DNA from: an uncultured Desulfovibrionaceae bacterium
Lineage (GTDB): Bacteria > Desulfobacterota > Desulfovibrionia > Desulfovibrionales > Desulfovibrionaceae
Length of the DNA stretch: 8,023 nucleotides
Direction of reading: 5' to 3'
Assembly (NCBI GenBank): GCA_949427775.1
Contig: CASQEL010000075.1
Span: 1 to 8,023, forward strand
Positions within the stretch are counted from its first letter, which is position 1. Each line of letters opens with the position of its first letter. Shown here in pieces: positions 1 through 6,232 of this stretch. Below the pieces are notes generated by a model. The model did not search any database, was not told where the DNA came from, and saw only the letters and a program-made list of their open reading frames with translations. The position numbers and the translations under genes are program-made.

Positions 1-1278
1 GGTCGTGAATCGGGCCAGAGCTTCGTCCAGCGTCTTGCCTTCATCGGCGTTGCGCGGCTCCAGGGCCAGAGTGATCACCGGCTGGTAGGCCTCTATGGCC
101 TCCAGCAGCAGGGGGCGGCTGCGGTCGCCGTAGGTTTCGCCGGTATGGGCCGAGCGCAGCCCCACCACAGCCACGATGTCGCCCGCGGAGGCTGAGGGAA
201 TCTGTTCGCGCCGATCGGCGTGCATCCGATAAATGCGGCTGACGCGATCGTCAGCCTTGCGGGACAGATTGCGGCAGGCTTCGCCCTCCTTGATGGTCCC
301 CGCATACAGGCGCAGGAAGGCCACTTTGCGGCCGCCGTCCATAAGCACTTTGAAGACCAGGGCGGACAGGGGACCGTCGGCCGCCGACTGAACAAGGTGT
401 TCCCCGCCGTCTTCGTCCAGTCCTGTGGCCGGGGGAACGTCCGCCGGAGAAGGCAGACAGTCGCACACCGCGTCCAGCACGGGCTGAATGCCCGCATTGC
501 GCAGGGCGGAGCCGCAGAGCACGGGCGTGATCCGGCGGGCGACGGTGGCCCGGCGTAATGCGGCGCGGATGTCGGCGTCGCCGTATTCGCCGCCCAGATA
601 GGCGTCCAGAAACGCTTCGTCGGCCTCGGCCAGAGTTTCGAGCATCTTTTCGCGCCAGGGCGTTGCCAGGGCCGCCTCGGTTTCGCTCAGCGGCGTGCGG
701 AGGATGCTCTGTCCCTGATCTTCGGCGTCGAACATCAGGCGTTCGCGGGCGATCAGATCGATGACGCCGGAAAATTCTTCTCCCTGGCCCACGGGGATGT
801 TCAGGGGCAGGGGAGTGACCCCCAATCGGACGCGCAGCGCCTCCAGCACGCCCTCGTAGTCGGCGCCCGGACGATCCATCTTGTTGATGAACGCCAGCTT
901 GGGCACGCCGAACTCCTCCGACTGCCGCCAGACCGTTTCGGATTGCGGCTCCACGCCGCCCACGGCGCAGAATACGCCCACAGCGCCGTCCAGCACGCGC
1001 AGCGAGCGTTCCACCTCAATGGTGAAGTCCACGTGTCCCGGAGTGTCGATGATGTTTATGACGTGATCATTCCACTGACAGGTGGTGCAGGCCGAGGCGA
1101 TGGTTATGCCGCGCTCCTGTTCCTCCGGCAGATAGTCCATGGTGGCCGTGCCGTCATGAACTTCCCCCATCCGATGGATTTTCCGGGTATAGAACAGCAT
1201 GCGTTCGGTCAGCGTGGTCTTGCCTGCGTCGATGTGCGCGATGATGCCGATATTGCGCAATTGCGCGAGCGTGCTCAT
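1..1278 (-). CDS. fusA: Translation elongation factor G (EF-G), N-terminal 426 codons, runs off the left edge
   Basis: EF-G is the ribosomal GTPase that drives translocation of tRNA and mRNA, and with RRF it helps recycle ribosomes. The visible part holds the whole G domain and the start of domain II. The P-loop AHIDAGKTT is at residues 14-22, the switch I motif RGITI at 56-60, DTPGH at 78-82, NKMD at 132-135, and GSA follows at about residue 260. The reading frame is open to base 1, so domains III-V lie outside the window. The start ATG (1278-1276) has AGGAG seven bases upstream and is firm. The upstream neighbour is a HisD-like gene, not rpsG/rpsL as in a str operon, and tuf is not seen. 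I infer this may be a second, stand-alone EF-G paralogue rather than the housekeeping copy. Family assignment is very secure; the gene symbol and paralogue status are less so. Ribosomal protection proteins share the G motifs but are less similar here. Confidence 0.93.
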   Translation of the reverse strand, partial: MSTLAQLRNIGIIAHIDAGKTTLTERMLFYTRKIHRMGEVHDGTATMDYLPEEQERGITIASACTTCQWNDHVINIIDTPGHVDFTIEVERSLRVLDGAVGVFCAVGGVEPQSETVWRQSEEFGVPKLAFINKMDRPGADYEGVLEALRVRLGVTPLPLNIPVGQGEEFSGVIDLIARERLMFDAEDQGQSILRTPLSETEAALATPWREKMLETLAEADEAFLDAYLGGEYGDADIRAALRRATVARRITPVLCGSALRNAGIQPVLDAVCDCLPSPADVPPATGLDEDGGEHLVQSAADGPLSALVFKVLMDGGRKVAFLRLYAGTIKEGEACRNLSRKADDRVSRIYRMHADRREQIPSASAGDIVAVVGLRSAHTGETYGDRSRPLLLEAIEAYQPVITLALEPRNADEGKTLDEALARFTT

Positions 1279-1285
1279 GGTCGTT

Positions 1286-1290
1286 CTCCT
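1286..1290 (-). promoter_or_regulatory. Ribosome binding site of the EF-G gene
   Basis: AGGAG read on the minus strand, seven bases before the EF-G ATG. It is close to ideal in sequence and spacing and fixes that start. Confidence 0.75.
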
Positions 1291-1400
1291 GGCGGATTGA
1301 CATGTTCCTTCGGCCCTGATGCGGTTGCGGGGCTCCATGCTTCGAGGCGCACGCCGTTTCGCTTTCTCGGAATTCGTCTGCCCGGCGGGCGTGTTACGTG

Positions 1401-1438
1401 AAAAAATTTCAGAGAAAAGGGACGGACGGCGTCGCCGT
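1401..1438 (-). terminator. Weak terminator-like structure at the end of the HisD-like gene
   Basis: On the minus strand a five-pair stem (ACGGC/GCCGT, loop GAC, bases 1426-1438) is followed by CCCTTTTCTC. A run of six T (1401-1406) comes just after the stop codon at 1409-1411. The stem is short and lies inside the last codons, so termination here would be partial at best. Read-through into the EF-G gene 130 bp on is possible. Confidence 0.25.
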
Positions 1439-2293
1439 GCCCAATGCCGTGGCTGTACGGGTAAAAAACACCGGGGAGAGATCCGCATGCAGCCAGCAGC
1501 CCTCCATACCCGGCAACAGCACCAGCGGAGCCCGGCGCAGCGACGGCGTTTCCTGTTCCGGATCGCAGAAGATCGCATCAGCTTCGTGAATGTCCGGAAG
1601 AAAGGCATCCGGCTGCGCGACAAGCTCCCGCGAGGAGATCTCCGTCAGGGGCGCGTCCGGGTGCCCCCAGGCAATGTGCGCCCGCTCATGGCCGCTTCCC
1701 GTCGCAATCCGCAGGCGCGGCGGCCGCGATTCTTCCCAGACCGGCAGCCGCAGCTCCGCGGCGGTCTCACGCAGGGAGGCCAGTTCGCCCCCGTGCAGCA
1801 GGGCCAGTCGGCCGACGCCGCAACGCCGCATGTCCCGCAGCAAACGGCCGAAGCTCGCCTGGTCCAGACAAAACGCGTCCTCCACTCCGGCGAGTTCCAG
1901 AACCACTCTGGCGGCCACGGAGGGACGGCCGCCCACACAGACGGCCCCCAGCAACGGCACATGGGCCAGCAGAGCGGGCATCAGCGCCGCGGCAAGGCGA
2001 GGACCGGCCGCGTAGGCCGGAGTGAAAGCCACGACAGCCCAGGGAACGGGTTCGGCATGCGTGGCGCGGGCAAAGCCTCGGGCACTGTCGATGATCCGGC
2101 GTTCAAGGCTGTCGGGACATTCTCCGTAAACGGCATGCGTCAGCGCCAGAGTGTTTTTGATACATCCCCGCAGAGGCGGGAGGGTGGCGTCGTAGGCTTC
2201 GGCCAGGGCCTGATCCGGGAGGCGGCGCGCGTCAAGATCCTCAGGCCAGACGGCGTGTCCGGAAAAGGGCGTTGCGGACGGAGCGGCGCACAT
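1409..2293 (-). CDS. Short, divergent histidinol-dehydrogenase-like protein
   Basis: A 294-residue soluble protein with no signal peptide or membrane segment. Residues 86-150 follow the nucleotide-binding part of histidinol dehydrogenase (HisD, which oxidises histidinol to histidine): MPALLAHV at 105-112 matches the family's PALLAGV, and ELAGVEDAF at 133-141 matches its DLAGVDEIY. The tail ADAIFCDP (239-246) to SPVFFTRT (273-280) fits the HisD C-terminal end, usually AGAVFLG to SVDDFLKRT. HisD is about 430 residues, so roughly a third is missing. The GPNHVLPT segment, which carries a conserved histidine, reads APLVLLPG, and no clear GPGN motif remains. HisD catalysis therefore looks unlikely; this rests on alignment by eye. 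The ATG lies one base after the stop of the exported-protein gene (TGACATG), which suggests translational coupling. It could instead belong to another aldehyde-dehydrogenase-like family. That the gene is real is much surer than its family. Confidence 0.6.
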   Translation of the reverse strand: MCAAPSATPFSGHAVWPEDLDARRLPDQALAEAYDATLPPLRGCIKNTLALTHAVYGECPDSLERRIIDSARGFARATHAEPVPWAVVAFTPAYAAGPRLAAALMPALLAHVPLLGAVCVGGRPSVAARVVLELAGVEDAFCLDQASFGRLLRDMRRCGVGRLALLHGGELASLRETAAELRLPVWEESRPPRLRIATGSGHERAHIAWGHPDAPLTEISSRELVAQPDAFLPDIHEADAIFCDPEQETPSLRRAPLVLLPGMEGCWLHADLSPVFFTRTATALGTATPSVPFL

Positions 2294-2294
2294 G

Positions 2295-3539
2295 TCAGCG
2301 TCCCGCGCCCGCCGGAGCCGCCAGTTGGGGTCTGCCCAACTGCTGCTTCATGAATTGCTTGATCAACTCGCTGCGCATTTCCTCAGGCGTCAACTGCATG
2401 GTGTATGTGTTGCCTTCCAGGAGTTTTTTGAAGTCGGAGGAGGAAAGCACGGAGTCCGCGCCGGACCATGTGTTCAGTGCGGCGTTGTACGGCGCCAGCG
2501 CCGCGCGCAGGGCGTCGGCATCCATGGCGTCAAGTCGACGCGCCTGTTCCGCGACGGCTTCGGCCTTCGGCAGGCGCGGCGATTCCAGAACCTGCCGCAG
2601 GCCGTCCAGAAAACGTTTGGCGCCGCCGGCGATATGCGAGGACTTGACCATGTTCATATTGGCCCATCCTGCCCGCAGATATTTGAACATGGCCATGTCC
2701 GTCGTTTGGGCTCCCGGCTTTGGCTCGTAAAATATCGTCACGTTGGCGGAGTCGTACAGGTAGGTGGAAGCCCATCCGGCCAATTTGAGGTTTGAGCCTT
2801 CGATCTTGCTGTAGACGTAGTTCCATCCGCTGTCTTTGCCGAGAATGGCGCCCTTGCGCCCCACGCCGGAAGGTCCCCGCTGCCGGGTGACGGAGATGAC
2901 CGTGGCCCGCTCCTGAAATTGCAGCAGGATCACGAGTCTGTCCAGCGTGTAGCTGTAGTAGCTTCCGCTGAAGGTATCCGGCGTGATTTCCTCATATTCC
3001 GCGCCGCGCACCACCAGGGGGGGCTCCGAGGAATTCAGGTTTTCCAGCCTCTTCCATAACTGGATGTTCCGCGTCAGAATCTGGCTGCCCGGCAGCCAGT
3101 AATGACGGCGCACGGAGTTGGGAAAAATGGCTTCTCCGGGAATGGACGGATCAAAATAATAGCGCACGACCCGTTGCAGGGGGGCGCGCAACGTGGCGAG
3201 CGTGAAGGCTCCGGCCCCCTGATCCCGCTTCTGCAGACGGACTTCGGCAGAAGCGACGCCGGAGCGCACATACTCCAGCAGCGGCGTCAGCGTGGCGGCG
3301 TCGGGCACGGGTCTGCCTGCGGGCACGGCCCGCAGCAGCGCGGTCAGCGCGGTTTCCACATTCTGCGGCAGTGCGTTGCCGTCGGGAGTTTCAGGGGCGG
3401 TTCCCAGTCCGGGAAGCGCATCGGCCTGCGCCGGACGGGCGCACAACAGCAGCGTCGTCAGCAAAAAAAGAACGATGCCCGCGCGGCTCTTCAGCAGGGC
3501 GCCGCAAAACATGAAAGCGTTTATCGGGGATGGACACAT
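2295..3539 (-). CDS. Exported protein of unknown function, 414 residues
   Basis: I do not recognise this family. The N-terminus is a Sec signal peptide: K and R at about 17-19, a hydrophobic core at about 21-33 (GIVLFLLTTLLLC), and a likely signal peptidase I site after AQA at residue 39. The cysteine at 33 does not fit a lipobox because leucine precedes it. The mature protein should lie in the periplasm or envelope. The middle (about 130-290) is rich in Tyr, Trp and Ser and looks like a beta-rich globular domain. The C-terminal 100 residues are mostly helical and charged and end in a Pro/Ala/Gly-rich tail. ATG 3539 is chosen over a TTG one codon earlier because AGAGG sits eight bases upstream; an internal ATG at 3512 has no such site. 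It lies 12 bases after the 53-residue gene and one base before the HisD-like gene, so it is the centre of a compact operon. Confidence 0.8.
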   Translation of the reverse strand: MCPSPINAFMFCGALLKSRAGIVLFLLTTLLLCARPAQADALPGLGTAPETPDGNALPQNVETALTALLRAVPAGRPVPDAATLTPLLEYVRSGVASAEVRLQKRDQGAGAFTLATLRAPLQRVVRYYFDPSIPGEAIFPNSVRRHYWLPGSQILTRNIQLWKRLENLNSSEPPLVVRGAEYEEITPDTFSGSYYSYTLDRLVILLQFQERATVISVTRQRGPSGVGRKGAILGKDSGWNYVYSKIEGSNLKLAGWASTYLYDSANVTIFYEPKPGAQTTDMAMFKYLRAGWANMNMVKSSHIAGGAKRFLDGLRQVLESPRLPKAEAVAEQARRLDAMDADALRAALAPYNAALNTWSGADSVLSSSDFKKLLEGNTYTMQLTPEEMRSELIKQFMKQQLGRPQLAAPAGAGR

Positions 3540-3547
3540 CAAAAAAA

Positions 3548-3552
3548 CCTCT
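3548..3552 (-). promoter_or_regulatory. Ribosome binding site of the exported-protein gene, overlapping the previous stop codon
   Basis: AGAGG on the minus strand, followed by a T-rich eight-base spacer to ATG 3539. The TGA of the 53-residue ORF (3554-3552) shares bases with this site. Translation of the small gene could thus influence initiation of the next one. Confidence 0.55.
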
Positions 3553-3713
3553 CATCGGTATTTTGAGACGGAATTTCGCCACCGGACAGCGTTTTCTTCC
3601 TGCGCATAGCGTTCGCGCACGGCGTTCAAGTCCGCCTCTGTCACGACAGGATAGGCAAACACAAACGCTATTCTGCGCCTGTTCCGGAGTGTTGTCAGGC
3701 GGAAAGCAGCCAT
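3552..3713 (-). CDS. Small basic protein, 53 residues, unknown function
   Basis: This ORF fills the gap between the carbamoyltransferase-like gene and the exported-protein gene. The start chosen is ATG 3713, with AGAAGG ten bases upstream. It overlaps the last 19 bases of the preceding gene, and its TGA overlaps the next ribosome binding site, which is the packing expected of a true operon member. The protein has a basic N-terminus (RNRRR at 10-14), a short hydrophobic stretch (IAFVFAYPVV, 15-24) and a charged, probably helical second half (TEADLNAVRERYAQEEN, 25-41). The hydrophobic part is too short for a typical membrane span. I recognise no family. A longer version from TTG 3737 has no clear ribosome binding site. 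Evidence is packing and composition only. Confidence 0.5.
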   Translation of the reverse strand: MAAFRLTTLRNRRRIAFVFAYPVVTEADLNAVRERYAQEENAVRWRNSVSKYR

Positions 3714-4594
3714 GACAGCAATGCCTTCTGGGCGCAAAGCCGGTATTGCATGCGCCGCGCGTGCAGTGGCGCTTCGGCTTCCAGCAGGGCGGCATCCACC
3801 CGGCAGCGCGGCGTCCGGGAACTTCCCGGCAGCAGGCGCGCGCCGGGTTTCGCCAGAGCCATGGCGGCGGAAGTGACGGACATGCCTGCTTTCAGCGGCT
3901 GCATGTTTCCGGAGGTTTCTGTCGCCTCGGGGCCGGTTCCGGCATATACATAGTGCGCGCCGTCCATGGCCATGGGCACTTCACGGGTCAAAAATATTTT
4001 GGCCCCTGCATGAAGCGCAAATCCTAAAAGTTCCCGATCAGGTTCACCCCATTCCGGCAGGGCCATGAAAAGCTCAAACGGGGCGTAGATGGCCGCTTCT
4101 ATAAGCGAATGCGCCAGCCCTGTGGCGCCGCCGATCCAGGCCACCCGCATCTTGTCGAGGTCCGGCGTCAGAGCCTTGAACAGCGCCAGATCGCCCATCG
4201 CCTGACAGGGGTGTCCCTTGTCGTTGCCCGCGTTGATTACCGGGGCAGAACAGTGCGCGGCCAGCGCCTCCAGCGCATTGTGCGGCAGGGCGTGCACGCA
4301 GCAGCAATCGACATGCGCGCCGAACATCGCTCCCTGCCGGGGCAGGGACGCGGCATCCTGTTCCCAGGCGTCCGGCGTCAGGTATTCCATGTCTCCGCCC
4401 AGGCCGCGCACGCTGCGCGTCAAGGAAAGTCTGTCTTCCGTCGCCGCGCAGGGAGGTTGCGCGGCGGACAGCAACGCGACGATGCGTCCTTGCAGAAGCG
4501 TGCCCTGCTGTTGCGTTGCGTCCGCGGCATCGTGCAGCAGGCGCCAGAACGTTTCATAGCCCAAATCGCGTATCCGCAAAATGTGTTTCGGCAT
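3695..4594 (-). CDS. Ornithine/aspartate carbamoyltransferase homologue lacking catalytic motifs
   Basis: A 299-residue cytoplasmic protein with the layout of the carbamoyltransferase family (ornithine carbamoyltransferase is about 310-335 residues and makes citrulline from ornithine and carbamoyl phosphate). The N-terminus KHILRIRDLG (3-12) resembles the family's KHFLKLLDF. LGGDMEYL (65-72) matches LGGDVIYL. VINAGNDKGHPCQAMGDL (119-136) matches the substrate-side NGLTxxFHPTQxLADL. RVAWIGGATGLAHSLIEAA (150-168) starts the second Rossmann-like domain. The carbamoyl-phosphate loop STRTR is replaced by PPCAATEDR (47-55), and the HCLP motif by LLPGSS (254-259). The usual VYTDVWxSMG is VYAGTGPEATETS. 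I therefore infer it does not act as a normal carbamoyltransferase and may bind a ligand or have a new activity. The start is firm: AAGGAGA lies six bases before ATG 4594. It heads the four-gene cluster. Confidence 0.75.
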   Translation of the reverse strand: MPKHILRIRDLGYETFWRLLHDAADATQQQGTLLQGRIVALLSAAQPPCAATEDRLSLTRSVRGLGGDMEYLTPDAWEQDAASLPRQGAMFGAHVDCCCVHALPHNALEALAAHCSAPVINAGNDKGHPCQAMGDLALFKALTPDLDKMRVAWIGGATGLAHSLIEAAIYAPFELFMALPEWGEPDRELLGFALHAGAKIFLTREVPMAMDGAHYVYAGTGPEATETSGNMQPLKAGMSVTSAAMALAKPGARLLPGSSRTPRCRVDAALLEAEAPLHARRMQYRLCAQKALLSWLLSA

Positions 4595-4600
4595 GCGGTT

Positions 4601-4607
4601 TCTCCTT
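4601..4607 (-). promoter_or_regulatory. Strong ribosome binding site of the carbamoyltransferase-like gene
   Basis: AAGGAGA on the minus strand, six bases before ATG 4594. This is the strongest such site on the minus strand of the window and fixes the start. Confidence 0.75.
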
Positions 4608-4629
4608 GATAACGGCAGTTGATGGCTGG

Positions 4630-4812
4630 TTACACATCCGAAGCGGCGTCCCGGATGTCGTATTCCCGATGCAGGCCAAGCCCTTCCACGACAATGTGCG
4701 GGCGCGCATGCCGCATTTTGTTCCGTACCGCCGGAGCGCTTTCAGGACGAGCTGTCGTCCGGGCAAAAAGCTCCGGGAAGCGCAGCGAAGCCAGGCGACG
4801 CGTATTCGACAT
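4630..4812 (-). CDS. Possible small protein, 60 residues, unknown function
   Basis: An ORF on the same strand as the downstream cluster, ending 35 bases before ATG 4594. Its second half (HARPHIVVEGLGLHREYDIRD, about residues 35-55) looks like a genuine folded protein segment, and third codon positions are GC-biased like its neighbours. Against it, the ATG at 4812 has only a poor upstream AGGC and no convincing ribosome binding site, and an in-frame TAG six codons upstream rules out most longer forms. It could be a real leader gene of the cluster, the decayed 3' end of an older gene, or chance. No family is recognised. Confidence 0.33.
   Translation of the reverse strand: MSNTRRLASLRFPELFARTTARPESAPAVRNKMRHARPHIVVEGLGLHREYDIRDAASDV
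4634..4658. repeat. Inverted repeat, 7 bp arms, at the end of the 60-residue ORF
   Basis: ACATCCG (4634-4640) and CGGATGT (4652-4658) are perfect inverted copies with an 11-base loop. They cover the last codons of the possible small ORF, just ahead of the strong ribosome binding site at 4601-4607. There is no T-run on either side, so it is not a typical intrinsic terminator. It could be a chance stem or an mRNA structure. Confidence 0.35.
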
Positions 4813-5139
4813 TTCGAAAAAGATTGCCTATTTTTGCGTCGCAGGGGCGGCATTGCCGTCAAGGGTGAACCACAACGAAGCCGCTGTCGACGCTTTATGA
4901 AATCGCTCTACAAAAACCTATGGTACTATCGGTGACGTGTATTGTACAGCGCGCGCAGGCTGCTGACGGTCCCTCACGAAACGATTGCGGTTGCCCCCAT
5001 GAAGAAAAAGCCCGAAAAATCGGCAGGAAAGAAGTATGTCCGTTGGGGCGCGTCGGAAAAGTGAACAGGATTTTTTCGGCAGTGTATTGCGAGTCCTCGG
5101 AGGCTGTAACGGTGCGTCCGGAACACGGATGGAAAAAAC
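4813..5139. other. Divergent intergenic region, 327 bp
   Basis: This lies between the minus-strand cluster and the UPF0280 gene, so it should hold promoters for both directions. It is visibly less GC-rich than its surroundings, especially 4880-4935. I find no promoter with good -35 and -10 boxes at normal spacing. TTGACG on the minus strand (4862-4857) lacks a matching -10. TTGGGG (5043) with CAGGAT 17 bases on is weak. Several ORFs cross it, but none has a ribosome binding site or a protein-like composition good enough to call. Confidence 0.5.
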
Positions 5140-5883
5140 ATGCGTAATATGTATAACGGATCGGAGCGCCTTTACAGAGGGCGTTGTACAGCTCGGGAAG
5201 GGGAGTACGCATTTCAATTGGTTGTGGAAGAAACAGATCTGCAGGTGATCGTCGACGCCCGGCAGCGGGAGCTGGCCCGGCCCATGCTGGATTTTGTGAC
5301 GTCTCTCCGGGGACAGATAAAAAACTGGATGACGTTGCACCCGGAATTTCGCACCAGCCTTGTGCCGGTAGCGGCGCCCGAAGAAGCGCCGGAAGTGGTG
5401 CGGCGTATGGCCGCGGGGGCCGCCGTGGCCGACGTGGGGCCGTTTGCCGCCGTGGCGGGTGTGATCGCCCAGATGACGGCGGAGGCTTTTGTCCATGTAT
5501 CGCCTGATATTATTATAGAAAACGGCGGCGATGCGTATCTTTTTTCTCAAAAGGACAGAGTGGTGGGCCTGCTCGCGACTCCTGCGGAAGGAACATCGAC
5601 CGGCGTCACCGTGCGGCGGGAAGACTGTCCCGTTTCCTTGTGTGCCTCTTCGGCGATCATCGGGCATTCCTTAAGCCTGGGGCGGGGAGATTTGGCCGTG
5701 GCGCGCGCCCGCGATGCGGCGTTGGCCGATGCCGCGGCCACGGCGTTGTGCAATATGCTGCGCACGGGTCGGGATGTGCAGCGTGCGCTGGAGCGGGCGG
5801 AACTCCTGGGGCTTGAGGGGGCGTTTGTACAGTGCGAAGGACGAATAGGCGTGTGGGGAAATATGGAGCTGGTCGCCGTCTGA
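5140..5883 (+). CDS. UPF0280 family protein (ApbE-like fold)
   Basis: A 247-residue protein with the full pattern of the UPF0280 family, which is structurally related to ApbE-type flavin transferases but has no established reaction. Signatures in order are ETDLQVIV (31-38), HPEFRTSL (67-74), a Gly/Ala-rich segment with VGPFAAVAGVIAQ (99-111), the conserved IIIENGGD (124-131), CASSAIIGHSLSLGRGD (168-184) and ALADAAATAL (194-203). Length matches the family and I see no disruption. There is no signal peptide, so it is probably cytoplasmic. The ATG at 5140 is preceded only by a weak GGATGG; ATG 5149 is a possible alternative, costing three residues. It is alone on its transcript as far as visible: the next gene, hydG, is 475 bp on behind a terminator-like hairpin. 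The family call is strong; the function is unknown. Confidence 0.88.
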   Translation: MRNMYNGSERLYRGRCTAREGEYAFQLVVEETDLQVIVDARQRELARPMLDFVTSLRGQIKNWMTLHPEFRTSLVPVAAPEEAPEVVRRMAAGAAVADVGPFAAVAGVIAQMTAEAFVHVSPDIIIENGGDAYLFSQKDRVVGLLATPAEGTSTGVTVRREDCPVSLCASSAIIGHSLSLGRGDLAVARARDAALADAAATALCNMLRTGRDVQRALERAELLGLEGAFVQCEGRIGVWGNMELVAV

Positions 5884-6152
5884 CGGCCGGAGGTCAGAAT
5901 GTTCGGCTGAAAGCGCAAAGGGGAAACGCGGCTGTTGCAAGGGAAGCGTGTACGGGGGGCGCAGTATTCTCTTCCGTTATTCATGGTTACAGTGTAGAAT
6001 GAAAAGCCCTGTCGGAAGACGGGAAAGGCGTTGGATTTCCGCCGCTCGGGAGTGGAATATGCCGCATGCCGATGTGTGTGGGGACGGAGTTCCGTTTTCT
6101 GACGTGCGGAGTGATGACGTTATATTCCGTGGGGATGGAAGATGTTTGCGGG
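5884..6152. other. Non-coding stretch after the UPF0280 gene
   Basis: The first 269 bases of the 475 bp gap before hydG. The hydG reading frame stays open through part of this stretch, but the translation is rich in Arg, Cys and Gly with no fold-like pattern, and there is a clear internal start for hydG. Only very short stems are visible (for example GCCG/CGGC near 5886). I see no gene, riboswitch core or repeat here. Confidence 0.5.
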
Positions 6153-6207
6153 AACCCCATGAGGCGCGTCCGCGATGCGGATGCCCTTCAGGGGGGTTGT
6201 GTTTTTT
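6153..6207 (+). terminator. Long imperfect hairpin followed by a U-tract, upstream of hydG
   Basis: On the plus strand AACCCC (6153-6158) pairs with GGGGTT (6193-6198). Inside, GCGTCCGC (6166-6173) pairs with GCGGATGC (6177-6184) across a three-base GAT loop with one G-U pair. AGG (6162-6164) also pairs with CCT (6185-6187). TTGTGTTTTTT follows at once, ending in six T (6202-6207). This is the layout of an intrinsic terminator. It could end read-through from the UPF0280 gene, or act as an attenuator if hydG transcription starts upstream of it. Energies were not computed. Confidence 0.5.
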
Positions 6208-6232
6208 GTACCTATGTGAAAAAATTATCAAC
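6197..6232 (+). promoter_or_regulatory. hydG: Weak candidate promoter for hydG in an AT-rich segment
   Basis: TTGTGT (6197-6202) and AAAAAT (6220-6225) lie 17 bases apart, giving three of six and four of six matches to the sigma-70 boxes. The segment is the most AT-rich in the hydG upstream region and is followed directly by the dyads at 6227-6252. The position is sensible, but the match is poor and overlaps the U-tract of the preceding hairpin. Confidence 0.25.

Noticed and set aside
1319..2353. 344-codon plus-strand ORF
   Set aside because: It is antisense to the HisD-like gene. Its composition (Arg, Gln, Gly-rich) is typical of the reverse strand of GC-rich coding DNA.
4857..4862. TTGACG on the minus strand as a -35 box for the operon
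   Set aside because: At 16-19 bases there is no recognisable -10 box. The nearest A/T-rich hexamer is 21 bases away.
4999..5064. 21-codon Lys-rich plus-strand ORF in the divergent intergenic region
   Set aside because: No ribosome binding site precedes its ATG, and its length is within chance. The upstream in-frame extension only has TTG as a start.
4920..5147. 75-codon plus-strand ORF ending over the UPF0280 start
   Set aside because: No ribosome binding site before the ATG and the composition is not protein-like. I could not separate it from chance.
4918..5667. 249-codon minus-strand ORF opposite the UPF0280 gene
   Set aside because: The plus-strand frame carries clear family motifs, while this frame is His/Arg-rich with no pattern and has no ribosome binding site.
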